A DNA stretch of 64,000 nt, from contig NZ_JAEMUX010000035.1 in the NCBI RefSeq assembly GCF_016598475.1, forward strand, positions 19,308 to 83,307, read 5' to 3'. This DNA comes from Streptomyces adelaidensis (GTDB lineage: Bacteria; Actinomycetota; Actinomycetes; Streptomycetales; Streptomycetaceae). A program made the position numbers and the translations under genes. Shown here one piece after another: positions 50,650 to 59,169 of the stretch (position 1 is the first letter of the stretch; every line of letters begins with the position of its first letter). The notes under the pieces are model-generated. The model did not search any database. It was not told where the DNA came from and saw only the letters and a list, made by a program, of their open reading frames with translations.

Positions 50650-51990
50650 ATGGAGGACGTGTACGAGCTGGCGGCGATCGCCGCGTTCTGCGCGTTGCAC
50701 TGGTTCGCCTGGAAACGGCTGTTCCGTGACACGACGCGGGGGCCGGGCCGGGCTCGCCGGGCGGGCGCGGCCGTCCTGGTCCTGGGCCCGCTGCCGGCGG
50801 CCGTGACCTGGGCGGCCGAGCGCTCAGGCGCCCCGTTCCGGCTCCAGCAGATCCTGGCCTGGCCTGGTTACCTGTGGCTCGCGCTGTCGCTCTACCTCAT
50901 CCTGGCGCTGCTCGCCGGGGAGTTGGTGCGGCCCGTGCTGCGCCGGGTCGTGCTGCGCCGGGCCGTGGGCGGCGGAAGGGGCCGCTCGCGGGAGGAAACA
51001 ACCGTCGTACATCCACCCCCGCCCGCACGGACGGGGGCAGGTGCCGGGCAGGGCAGGCGCGAGCCCGAGGGCGGGTCCGCCCCCGGTGCCGGGTCCGTCA
51101 TGCCGGCCCCCGAGGCCAGGACCGTCATACCGAGCCGGGCCACGGGCCACAACGCACCCTCTGACCTCTCCCGTCGCCTCTTCGTCTCCCGGACGATCGC
51201 CGGAGCCGCGGCGGTCACCGCCGTCGGGACCGTCGGTTACGGCACCTACGCCGTGTTGCGCGGGCCCGGGGTCAAGCGGGTCACCGTCCCGCTGGCCAAA
51301 CTGCCCAGGGCCGCGCACGGCTTCAGGATCACCGTCGTCAGTGACATCCACCTCGGTCCGATACTGGGCCGTGGCTTCGCCCAGAAAGTCGTGGACACCA
51401 TCAACTCGACCCAGCCCGACCTCATCGCCGTGGTCGGCGATCTGATCGACGGCAGCGTCGAGGACCTCGGCCCGTCCGTGGCGCCACTGGCACAACTCAC
51501 GGCGCGGCACGGCGCGTTCTTCGTGACCGGGAACCACGAGTACTACTCGGGCGCCGAGCCGTGGGTCCGGCACGTACGGGACCTTGGACTGCGCCCGCTG
51601 GAGAACGACCGCACGGAGCTTGCCCACTTCGACCTCGCCGGTGTGAACGACGTCTCGGGCGAGGAGGAGGGCGACGGACCCGACTTCGCACGAGCCCTCG
51701 GCGACCGGGACCGCACGCGCTCCTCGGTCCTGCTCGCGCACCAGCCGATCGTCATCCATGACGCCGTCCGGTACGGCGTCGACCTGCAGCTCTCCGGCCA
51801 CACCCACGGCGGCCAGATGTGGCCCGGCGGCCTCCTCGCGAGCCTCAGCAATCCCACGGTGTCCGGACTCGAACGCTACGAGAACACACAGCTGTACGTC
51901 ACGAGGGGCGCCGGAGCCTGGGGCCCGCCGGTCCGGGTGGGCGCACCCTCCGACATCACGGTCGTGGAACTCGCCTCCCGGAGCGCCTGA
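50650..51990 (+). CDS. Membrane-anchored metallophosphoesterase, 446 aa
   Basis: Four hydrophobic segments in the first 100 residues and a fifth near 185 anchor a calcineurin-like phosphoesterase domain outside or at the membrane. All metal-site blocks are present: VVSDIHLG, VGDLIDG, GNHEYYSG, LLAHQP and SGHTHGGQMWPG. A 70-residue Pro/Gly/Arg-rich linker separates the first helices from the Tat-like RRLFVSRTIAG segment. The ATG follows AGAGAGG. Related enzymes hydrolyse phosphodiesters or lipid pyrophosphates (such as UDP-diacylglucosamine). It is placed downstream of operator site 3, which is unexpected for such an enzyme. Confidence 0.9.
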   Translation: MEDVYELAAIAAFCALHWFAWKRLFRDTTRGPGRARRAGAAVLVLGPLPAAVTWAAERSGAPFRLQQILAWPGYLWLALSLYLILALLAGELVRPVLRRVVLRRAVGGGRGRSREETTVVHPPPPARTGAGAGQGRREPEGGSAPGAGSVMPAPEARTVIPSRATGHNAPSDLSRRLFVSRTIAGAAAVTAVGTVGYGTYAVLRGPGVKRVTVPLAKLPRAAHGFRITVVSDIHLGPILGRGFAQKVVDTINSTQPDLIAVVGDLIDGSVEDLGPSVAPLAQLTARHGAFFVTGNHEYYSGAEPWVRHVRDLGLRPLENDRTELAHFDLAGVNDVSGEEEGDGPDFARALGDRDRTRSSVLLAHQPIVIHDAVRYGVDLQLSGHTHGGQMWPGGLLASLSNPTVSGLERYENTQLYVTRGAGAWGPPVRVGAPSDITVVELASRSA

Positions 51991-52208
51991 GCGGTGTCTG
52001 CGAGCCCGGTCCCGCGTCGGGGCCCGTGCCCGGCCGGGGCGGCGTCGACGGGAGTACTCCGGACGGTGTACTCCCGCGGCCGCGTCCCGTGGGCCCGCCG
52101 GCGTCCGTGTTCCGCCGCCCGTCGCAGGTGCCCGTGGCGATCGGCGCCCGTCCGGTGCGGACCAGGGGGGTGGCGCCCTCCCCGGATGAGAACGTCCGGG
52201 CCAATTCT

Positions 52209-52226
52209 GTACTGCCTCATCAGTAC
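52209..52226. promoter_or_regulatory. Inverted repeat upstream of the MMPL gene
   Basis: GTACTG-CCTCAT-CAGTAC, a perfect 6-bp inverted repeat with a 6-base spacer, about 85 bases before the MMPL start, in a 320-bp gap with no gene. Candidate operator, perhaps for the NarL-type regulator encoded downstream. Confidence 0.45.
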
Positions 52227-52311
52227 TGAGACTTCCGTCCAGAGCATGACGATGACAGACCCGCCCCCCGAAACCCTTGGGGGACCCGAAACGCAGATGT
52301 GGAGACCCCTC

Positions 52312-54561
52312 GTGGCGACTTTCCTTTACAAACTGGGCCGTCTGGCCTTCCGGCGGCGCTGGTACGTCGCCCTGATGTGGCTGGCCACGATGGCCGGCGT
52401 CGTCTTCGCCGCCTCCCAGGCCGAGGGAACCTCCGCCGAGGGGTTCTCCATGCCGGGCATCGAGGCTCAGCAGGCGTTCGACCTGGCGCAGGAGCGCTTC
52501 CCCGGAACCACCGTCGAAAGCGCGAGCGCCCAGGTCGTCTTCGTCGCGCCGGACGGGCAGAAGGTGACCGCGTCCGACAACAGGGCGGCCGTCGAGAAGG
52601 CCGTTGCGGAGCTGGCCGACAGTCCCCAGGTCAACAGGGTCGACGACCCCTTCCAGACCGAGGCGGTCAGTAAGGACGGCTCGACGGCGTACGCGACCGT
52701 GACGTACAAGGTCAAGGACGTCGATGTCACCGACGCCAGCAAGGATGATCTTTACCAGGCAGTCGACCAGGCTCGGGACGCGGGCCTGACGGTCGAGGCC
52801 GGCGGCGAGGCGCTGAACAGCGGCAGTGGACCGGGCGGCACGGCCGAGCTGATCGGTATCGCGATCGCCGCCCTCGTGCTGCTGATCGCCTTCGGCTCGA
52901 TGGCCGCCGCCGGACTGCCGCTGCTGACCGCGCTCATAGGTGTCGTCGTGAGCCTGTGTTCGGTCACGGCGGTGGCCAACTTCTTCGGGCTGTCCGACAC
53001 GGCCAGCACGCTGGCCACCATGCTGGGCCTCGCGGTCGGTATCGACTACGCCCTGTTCATCGTCTCCCGCTACCGCGAGGAGCGTGCGAAGGGCCGTGCC
53101 CCGCAGGAGGCGGCCGGGCTTGCGGTCGGTACCGCCGGGTCGGCGGTCGTCTTCGCCGGGCTCACCGTCGTCATCGCGCTGGTGGGCCTGTCGGTGGTGG
53201 GCATCCCGACGCTCACCAAGATGGGTATGGCCGCCGCCGGTGCGGTCGTCGTCGCCGTACTGGTCGCTCTGACGCTGGTCCCCGCCTTGTTCGGCTTCTG
53301 GCCGAACGCCGCGCTCTCGCGGGCCGCCCGCAAGACCGCCCGCGACGGCGGCACGATCAAGGAGAGCACCGAGGACAACGGGGGCACCCGCTGGTCGCGG
53401 TTCGTGCTGCGCCGTCCCATCCCCGTGCTGCTGCTCGGCGTGGCGGGCCTCGGAGCGATCGCGGTGCCGATGGCGAACCTGCAGTTGGGCATGCCCGGCG
53501 ACGAGGCGAAGTCGACCTCCACCTCCGAGCGCCGGGCCTATGACGCGCTGGCCGAGGGCTTCGGGCCGGGCTTCAACGGGCCGCTGACCATCGTCGTGGA
53601 CGCCAAGGGCGCCTCGGACCCGAAGGGGGCGGCGCAGACGATCTCAGAGGAGGTCGCCGCCACGAAGGGGATCGTGACCGTCTCCCCGGCCCAGTTCAAC
53701 GACGCCGGCGACACCGCGGTCTTCCAAGCCGTGCCCTCGACCGCTCCGACGGCCGAGAAGACCAAGGACCTTGTGGAGGCCATCCGGGCCGAGCGTCCCG
53801 GAATCGAGTCCGAGGCAGGGGCGACCTTCCAGGTCACCGGTAACACCGCGGTGAACATCGACATCGCCGCCGCGGTCCAGGCCGCCCTGCTCCCCTATCT
53901 CGCGGTCGTGATCGGTCTGGCCTTCGTACTGCTGCTGGTGGTCTTCCGGTCCGTGCTCATCCCCATCAAGGCGGCTCTCGGCTTCCTGCTGTCGGTGCTG
54001 GCGGCTCTCGGCTCGGTCGTCCTGGTCTTCCAGTACGGCTACGGCGCCGACCTGCTGGGCGTGGAGCAGACCGGGCCGATCATGAGCCTGATGCCGATCT
54101 TCCTGGTGGGCATCGTCTTCGGACTCGCCATGGACTACGAGGTCTTCCTCGTGGCGCGGATGCGCGAGGCGTACGTCCGCGGTGAGCGGCCCGCACAGGC
54201 CATCACCACCGGCTTCCGCCACAGCGCCCGGGTCGTGGTCGCCGCCGCGCTGATCATGATCGCGGTCTTCGCCAGCTTCGTCGCCGAGACCGACTCCATG
54301 ATCAAGATGATCGGATTCGGCCTGGCCGTCGCCATCCTCTTCGACGCCTTCGTGGTCAGGATGGCGATCGTGCCGGCCGTCCTCGCCCTGCTGGGTGACC
54401 GGGCCTGGTGGCTGCCGGCCTGGCTGGACCGGCTGCTGCCCCACGTCGACATCGAAGGCGAGGCGCTCACCCACCGGGCGGCCGACGGCCTCGACGCGGA
54501 CTCGGACGGCCGTGTCACGGACAGCAATGCCTCAGACACTCCCGTCGGGGTCCACGTCTGA
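52312..54561 (+). CDS. MMPL-family RND transporter, 749 aa
   Basis: Two repeats, each a helix, a large extracellular loop and five helices, as in MmpL/actinorhodin-exporter-type pumps. Conserved helix motifs with the acidic residue for proton coupling are GLAVGIDYALFIVSRYREER and GIVFGLAMDYEVFLVARMRE. The GTG at 52312 was chosen because GGAG lies 7 bases before it and the first helix begins soon after; the frame extends far upstream. A two-component pair follows on the same strand after a strong terminator. Exports a lipid or hydrophobic metabolite, not identifiable here. Confidence 0.92.
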   Translation: MATFLYKLGRLAFRRRWYVALMWLATMAGVVFAASQAEGTSAEGFSMPGIEAQQAFDLAQERFPGTTVESASAQVVFVAPDGQKVTASDNRAAVEKAVAELADSPQVNRVDDPFQTEAVSKDGSTAYATVTYKVKDVDVTDASKDDLYQAVDQARDAGLTVEAGGEALNSGSGPGGTAELIGIAIAALVLLIAFGSMAAAGLPLLTALIGVVVSLCSVTAVANFFGLSDTASTLATMLGLAVGIDYALFIVSRYREERAKGRAPQEAAGLAVGTAGSAVVFAGLTVVIALVGLSVVGIPTLTKMGMAAAGAVVVAVLVALTLVPALFGFWPNAALSRAARKTARDGGTIKESTEDNGGTRWSRFVLRRPIPVLLLGVAGLGAIAVPMANLQLGMPGDEAKSTSTSERRAYDALAEGFGPGFNGPLTIVVDAKGASDPKGAAQTISEEVAATKGIVTVSPAQFNDAGDTAVFQAVPSTAPTAEKTKDLVEAIRAERPGIESEAGATFQVTGNTAVNIDIAAAVQAALLPYLAVVIGLAFVLLLVVFRSVLIPIKAALGFLLSVLAALGSVVLVFQYGYGADLLGVEQTGPIMSLMPIFLVGIVFGLAMDYEVFLVARMREAYVRGERPAQAITTGFRHSARVVVAAALIMIAVFASFVAETDSMIKMIGFGLAVAILFDAFVVRMAIVPAVLALLGDRAWWLPAWLDRLLPHVDIEGEALTHRAADGLDADSDGRVTDSNASDTPVGVHV

Positions 54562-54577
54562 TCCACTTAGCTTTCCC

Positions 54578-54607
54578 GAGCCGCCCGTGGTGTCCCACGG
54601 GCGGCTC
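54578..54607 (+). terminator. Strong hairpin terminator after the MMPL gene
   Basis: Perfect 13-bp stem GAGCCGCCCGTGG/CCACGGGCGGCTC with a 4-base loop, starting 16 bases after the stop codon. Confidence 0.9.
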
Positions 54608-54651
54608 CCGCCACCCGATGGGAACGCCGTGCCCCGCCCACAGGAGAGCCA

Positions 54652-55869
54652 ATGATCACCAGCTGGACGCGCGGCACGGAGGGGCGCCGCCGTGCCGGCC
54701 GCCGTGTCCTCGACATGCTGACGGCCCTGGCACTGTGGGTGTGCGTCGTGCTCGGCGACTCGCTCACCACCCGGGACGGTGCGCCGCCGCCCCCCGCCGA
54801 GTGGCCCGCCGACGCTCTCGCCGCGCTCTCCTGTCTGGCCCTGCTGGCGAGTCGTCGGCACCCGCGTGCCGCCCTCGTCGTGACGGCGGTCTTTACGATG
54901 ATCACCGTCACCCTGGGGTACTACCTCACCCCCCTGCTCCTGGGGCCCGTCATGGCCGGTCTGTACCGGCTCGCTGCGCGGACCGACGCCAGGTCCACCC
55001 ACGCCTACGGCTTCACGACATTCGCGGCGCTGATCTGCACGTCCGTGATCACCAATCCGACGGATGTCCAGGTGGCCGGTCCCCTGCTCTGGCTGCTGCT
55101 GCCCCTCGCCTGGGGACACACCGCCCGGCTCCAGGGCGCCTATCTGGAGGCCGTGCAATCCCGTGCCGAACACGCCGAGCGCACCCGCGAGGAGGAAGCA
55201 CGCCACCGCGTCGTCGAGGAACGCATGCGAATCGCCCGAGATCTGCACGACGTCGTCGCCCATCACATGGTCCTGGCCAACCTGCAGGCCCGGACAGCCG
55301 AATACTTCGCCCGTACCCGTCCGGAGCAGTCACAAAAGATCCTCGCCGAGCTGACCGGCACCACCAGCTCGGCACTGCGCGAGCTCAAGGCCACGGTCGG
55401 AGTCCTGCGCCAGGACGACGACCCCGACTCCGCTCCCCTGGAACCGGCTCCCGGACTCGACCGGCTGCCTGAGCTGATCGCCGCATGCGAGTCCGCCGGA
55501 ATCAACGTCACCGTCACCACCGAGGGGGAGCCCCGGCCGCTGTCACCGGGCGTGGACCTGACCGCGTTCCGGATCGTGCAGGAAGCGCTCACCAACGTCA
55601 CCAAGCACGCGGCGTCGAAAGCCGCGCACATACGGCTCGACTACGCGCACACCCGCCTGCTCATCACGGTCACGAACGAGGAAGCCGCCACCGTCCCGGA
55701 CACCGCCGGATCCGGCTCAGGCCGTGGCTTCGGCCTCATGGGCATGCGGGAACGGGCCCATTCCGTGGGCGGCGAACTACGGGCCGGCCCCCGAGCCGCA
55801 GGCGGCTTCGAGGTCACCACCGCACTGCCGCTGCACCTTGCCGCCTCGGAGAAAGAAGGAACCACATGA
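54652..55869 (+). CDS. NarL-type sensor histidine kinase (HisKA_3), 405 aa
   Basis: Hydrophobic N-terminal 150 residues with four to five helices, a charged coiled segment (ESRAEHAERTREEEARH-like), the phosphoacceptor MRIARDLHDVVAHHMVLANL, then an ATPase domain with FRIVQEALTNVTKHA and GRGFGLMGMRERAHSVGGEL. The ATG follows AGGAGAG. The stop overlaps the response-regulator start in ATGA. It closely resembles the kinase at 36788. Probably controls the neighbouring MMPL pump. Confidence 0.92.
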   Translation: MITSWTRGTEGRRRAGRRVLDMLTALALWVCVVLGDSLTTRDGAPPPPAEWPADALAALSCLALLASRRHPRAALVVTAVFTMITVTLGYYLTPLLLGPVMAGLYRLAARTDARSTHAYGFTTFAALICTSVITNPTDVQVAGPLLWLLLPLAWGHTARLQGAYLEAVQSRAEHAERTREEEARHRVVEERMRIARDLHDVVAHHMVLANLQARTAEYFARTRPEQSQKILAELTGTTSSALRELKATVGVLRQDDDPDSAPLEPAPGLDRLPELIAACESAGINVTVTTEGEPRPLSPGVDLTAFRIVQEALTNVTKHAASKAAHIRLDYAHTRLLITVTNEEAATVPDTAGSGSGRGFGLMGMRERAHSVGGELRAGPRAAGGFEVTTALPLHLAASEKEGTT

Positions 55870-56546
55870 CGATCCGTGTCCTGCTCGCCGACGACCAGGC
55901 CCTGCTGCGGGCCACTTTCCGGGCCCTGATCGACTCCTGCGACGACATGGAGGTCGTCGGCGAGGCTTCCAACGGCAGGGAGGCCGTGGAACTCGCCCGT
56001 GTCCACCACCCCGACATCGTCGTCATGGACATCCGTATGCCCGGCACGGACGGCCTCACCGCCACCGCTGCGATCTGCGACGATCCAGGGCTGGCCACCA
56101 CCCGCGTCCTCGTCCTCACCACCTTCGAAACCGAGGAGTACGTCGCCCGAGCCCTGTACGCCGGCGCGAGCGGCTTCCTCGGCAAGGACGTCACGGTCGA
56201 CGAACTCCACACCGGCATCCGCACCGTGGCCCACGGCGAGACGCTTCTCTCGTCCGGCGCCACGCGCTCCCTCATCACCCGCTTCCTCACCACCCGCACC
56301 CCCGGCGCCCACCTGGTGCCCCCCGCACGGCTGGCCGAGCTCACGGTCCGCGAGCGCGAGGTCATGGCGCTGGCCGCCGAGGGCAGGTCCAACACGGAGA
56401 TCGCCGACGACCTGGGGATCAGCCCGCTGACCGTACGCACCCACATCCAGCGCGCCATGACCAAACTGCGGGTCCGCGACCGCGCCCAGCTGGTCGTCAT
56501 CGCCTACCAGACCGGTCTCGTACAGCCCCCTCCGCCCGCCGCCTGA
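55866..56546 (+). CDS. NarL/LuxR-type response regulator, 226 aa
   Basis: Receiver with RVLLADDQALLRATFRALID and the phosphoacceptor IVVMDIRMPGTDG, then a LuxR-type helix-turn-helix with LTVREREVMALAAEGRSNTE and PLTVRTHIQRAMTKL. Translation is coupled to the kinase. It is a paralog of the regulator at 36117; both sit next to RND-superfamily exporters. Confidence 0.93.
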   Translation: MTIRVLLADDQALLRATFRALIDSCDDMEVVGEASNGREAVELARVHHPDIVVMDIRMPGTDGLTATAAICDDPGLATTRVLVLTTFETEEYVARALYAGASGFLGKDVTVDELHTGIRTVAHGETLLSSGATRSLITRFLTTRTPGAHLVPPARLAELTVREREVMALAAEGRSNTEIADDLGISPLTVRTHIQRAMTKLRVRDRAQLVVIAYQTGLVQPPPPAA

Positions 56547-56674
56547 CCATGGCCGGGCCATCGGATCCACAGTTTGGCCCCGGCCGGCGACGCGTCAACG
56601 TCCTGTGGGCCCCGATCCGTGATCGGCGGTCACCAAGTACCGCAGCCAGTGACTACAGCTGCTTGACAACAGCA

Positions 56675-57043
56675 TCAGGTGAGCGGCATCCAGGACGACA
56701 TGCCCGGGTTGATGCCCGCCGCCACGGCCACGGGGTCGGCGCCGTCCGGAAGCGGGAGGGCCATGGCGACCGCCATCCGCTCGGCGTACGTGCCCCAGGG
56801 GGCCTCGATCTCGCCGGTGTACACCAGTGCGCCGTCGGCGGTGCGGGCGACCGCGTCCACGCCCGGTACGAGCGGGTACTGCCCGGTACTGCTGTAGTGC
56901 TTGCCGGAGGCCCTGGCGCGCACGATGGGGTGGATCGCGGCGGCGACCAGGTCGACGGTTCGCAGGCCCCGGCCGGCCTGGGGCTCGGGAAAGTCCAGGT
57001 ACTCGGGGGCCGCGCCTGCCGTCGTCACTACTGCCGCCTTCAT
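56675..57043 (-). pseudogene. Truncated MDR-family (quinone/zinc) oxidoreductase
   Basis: The ATG at 57043 follows AAAGGAG. The 122 codons encode the N-terminal GroES-like half of a medium-chain reductase: MKAAVVTTAGAAPEYLDFPE, QYPLVPGVDAVARTADG, then AAGINPGMSSWMPL where the protein stops. Relatives continue for another 200 residues with the NAD(P)-binding domain, which is absent downstream. Operator site 4 lies about 110 bp upstream, so a once-regulated gene has lost its 3' part. Confidence 0.78.
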
Positions 57044-57155
57044 CACTGCTCTCCTTTGACTGGGAAGCACACTGCGGTCCCGCGTCGCTCGGGGTTGCGC
57101 CCCCGACGCCGAAGACCGGCGATCGCATGCCGGGTGGGCCGACAACCATTTTATC

Positions 57156-57170
57156 GGGTACAGTGTAGCC
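57156..57170. promoter_or_regulatory. Palindromic operator (site 4)
   Basis: GGGTACAGTGTAGCC, matching the shared palindrome with perfect outer GG/CC and AC/GT arms. It lies between the truncated oxidoreductase (minus) and the TetR gene (plus). I see no good TTGACA at the spacing of sites 1-3. Confidence 0.6.
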
Positions 57171-57224
57171 ATAAATTCGCCCCCCGGCCTCGGGTCATTT
57201 TCAGAGGGGCGCCACAGGAATAAC

Positions 57225-57239
57225 GGCTACAGTGACACC
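57225..57239. promoter_or_regulatory. Palindromic operator (site 5)
   Basis: GGCTACAGTGACACC, the most divergent copy (GA instead of GT in the right arm). It lies 60 bases before the TetR start and 69 bases from site 4, an arrangement suited to autoregulation. On the minus strand it is preserved as CACTGTAGCCGTTAT, matching the flank of sites 1 and 2. Confidence 0.55.
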
Positions 57240-57298
57240 GGAAACTTATCTTTCTGACATCCGCGCGTCAGGAAGGCGGCTGAGAGGGGGATCGATAC

Positions 57299-58051
57299 AT
57301 GGCTTCGGAGGCACCGCCCGTTCCGGGCAGTCCCGCCTGGTGGGTGGGGCGGACGCCCGCTCCCGCGTACCGCCGTGGGCGTCCCCCGATGGACGTCGGC
57401 CGGATCGTCGACACGGCTCTGCGGCTCATCGACGAAGTCGGGGTCCAGGCGCTGACCCTGCGCATGCTCGCCGACGCCCTGCACTCGGGCACGGCGACGC
57501 TCTACCGCCACCTCAGAAGCAAGGAAGAACTCCTCGCCCTCGTGGCCGACAGCATCCTGGGCGGTGTACGCGTCCCGTCCGAGCGGACGGACGGCCTGTC
57601 CTGGCGGGAAGCCGCGACCGTCACCGCGGACTCCTTCTACGAATCCCTGCGTCGGCACCCCCGTGCCGTGCCCTTGCTGGCGGCCCAGGTCCACGTCGGC
57701 CCGGGCGGCCTGCGCGTAAGGGAACGGCTCATCCAGCTACTCCTGAGCCATGGGTTCTCCACCGGCCTGGCCGCCCGAACCTTCACCGCCCTGGGGCACT
57801 ACGTGATCGGCCTGGCCATCCAGCAGCACGGCCCGAAAACACCGCGTCCCGAGGATCAGATGCACCTGCGGGACTACTACCGTTCCCTGGACCCGGCCAC
57901 CTACCCGGCCACGTCGGCCGCGGCCGACGCCCTGACTTCCGTATCCCCGCACGAGGAGTTCCGGTTCGGCCTGGACCTGCTCCTCGACGGCCTCGAACAG
58001 GCCAGACGCACACCGTCCGAGGTAGCCGGAGAGCACCGCGGGCTCGCATGA
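57299..58051 (+). CDS. TetR-family regulator, 250 aa
   Basis: A 30-residue N-terminal extension (ASEAPPVPGSPAWWVGRTPA) precedes the helix-turn-helix RGRPPMDVGRIVDTALRLID, then LADALHSGTATLYRHLRSKE. The C-terminal ligand domain ends with YPATSAAADALTSVSPHEEF and RFGLDLLLDGLEQ. Whole-length similarity to the TetR protein at 48023 and an identical SGTATLYRH stretch make the two paralogs that should read the same DNA. Two copies of the palindrome lie just upstream. GAGAGGGGG precedes the ATG. Confidence 0.9.
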   Translation: MASEAPPVPGSPAWWVGRTPAPAYRRGRPPMDVGRIVDTALRLIDEVGVQALTLRMLADALHSGTATLYRHLRSKEELLALVADSILGGVRVPSERTDGLSWREAATVTADSFYESLRRHPRAVPLLAAQVHVGPGGLRVRERLIQLLLSHGFSTGLAARTFTALGHYVIGLAIQQHGPKTPRPEDQMHLRDYYRSLDPATYPATSAAADALTSVSPHEEFRFGLDLLLDGLEQARRTPSEVAGEHRGLA

Positions 58052-58239
58052 TCCCAGGCCGGACATCGCGCGACCACGCCGAAGCCGGGGCACCCGGCAC
58101 CGGCACCCGGTCCCAGTGGTACCGCGGTACCACTCGAGCACCCAAGATTCCCCCGTCGTCCCAGGATTCGTGCCCGCCACGCCCGCAGTTTCGAATGCAG
58201 GCACCGCGGCCGAGTTCGAGGCAGGAAAGGCCCATCACC

Positions 58240-59169
58240 ATGATCGAAGCGCGTGAGCTGACGAAGCGATACGGCGACAAGACGGTCGTCGACAACCTGA
58301 GCTTCACCGTCAAGCCCGGCGAGGTGACCGGCTTCCTGGGCCCCAACGGCGCGGGCAAGTCCACGACGATGCGCATGATCGTCGGCCTGGACTCCCCCAC
58401 CAAGGGCTCGGTCACCGTCGCCGGCCGTTCCTACGCCAAGCACGCCGCACCGCTGCACGAGATCGGCACCCTGCTGGAGGCCAAGTCCGTCCACCCCGGG
58501 CGCAGCGCGTTCAACCACCTGATGGCACTCGCCCACACCCACGGAATTCCGCGCCGCCGGGTGGACGAGGTCATCGAACTGGCCGGGCTGACCAGCGTGG
58601 CCGGCAAGCGGGTGGGCGCCTTCTCGCTCGGCATGGGCCAGCGGCTCGGCATCGCCACGGCGCTGCTCGGCGACCCTGCGATCGTCATGCTCGACGAACC
58701 CGTCAACGGTCTCGACCCCGAAGGCGTGCTGTGGGTGCGCAACCTCCTGCGCTCGCTGGCCGACGAAGGGCGGGCCGTGATGCTCTCCTCGCACCTGATG
58801 AGCGAGACCGCGCTGATCGCCGACCACCTGGTCATCATCGGACGCGGCCGGCTGCTCGCCGACACCACCGTCGACGACTTCACCCAGGAGGCCGGCGGTG
58901 GCGGCATACGGGTCGCCACCGCCGAGGCCATGAAACTGCGTTCGCTGCTGGCCGGCCCGGACGTCACGATCACCTCTTCCTCCAACGAGGAGCTACTGGT
59001 CTCCGGACGGGACGCCCGCGAGATCGGGGCGATCGCCGCCCGGAACGGCATCGCGCTGCACGAACTCACCCCGCAGTCCGTCTCCCTGGAGGCGGCCTTC
59101 ATGGACCTCACCCGCGACGTCGTCGAGTACCAGAGCGCTCCGGCCGACACCGAACGAAAGGCCGCCTGA
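58240..59169 (+). CDS. ABC transporter ATP-binding protein, 309 aa
   Basis: ABC-2 type drug/lipid exporter ATPase. Walker A GPNGAGKSTT near residue 35, signature FSLGMGQRLGIATALLGDP, Walker B IVMLDEPVNGLDPEG and the switch His in LSSHLMSE are all present. A 90-residue C-terminal domain follows the nucleotide-binding domain. AGGAAAGG precedes the ATG. The stop overlaps the permease start by one base (TGATG). A histidine-kinase gene fragment follows the permease, matching the common ABC plus two-component arrangement. Confidence 0.93.
   Translation: MIEARELTKRYGDKTVVDNLSFTVKPGEVTGFLGPNGAGKSTTMRMIVGLDSPTKGSVTVAGRSYAKHAAPLHEIGTLLEAKSVHPGRSAFNHLMALAHTHGIPRRRVDEVIELAGLTSVAGKRVGAFSLGMGQRLGIATALLGDPAIVMLDEPVNGLDPEGVLWVRNLLRSLADEGRAVMLSSHLMSETALIADHLVIIGRGRLLADTTVDDFTQEAGGGGIRVATAEAMKLRSLLAGPDVTITSSSNEELLVSGRDAREIGAIAARNGIALHELTPQSVSLEAAFMDLTRDVVEYQSAPADTERKAA

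Noticed and set aside
56595..57149. Minus-strand open frame starting just after operator site 4
   Set aside because: It overlaps the truncated oxidoreductase in another frame and has shadow composition, so the leaderless-start pattern of sites 1 and 2 does not apply here.
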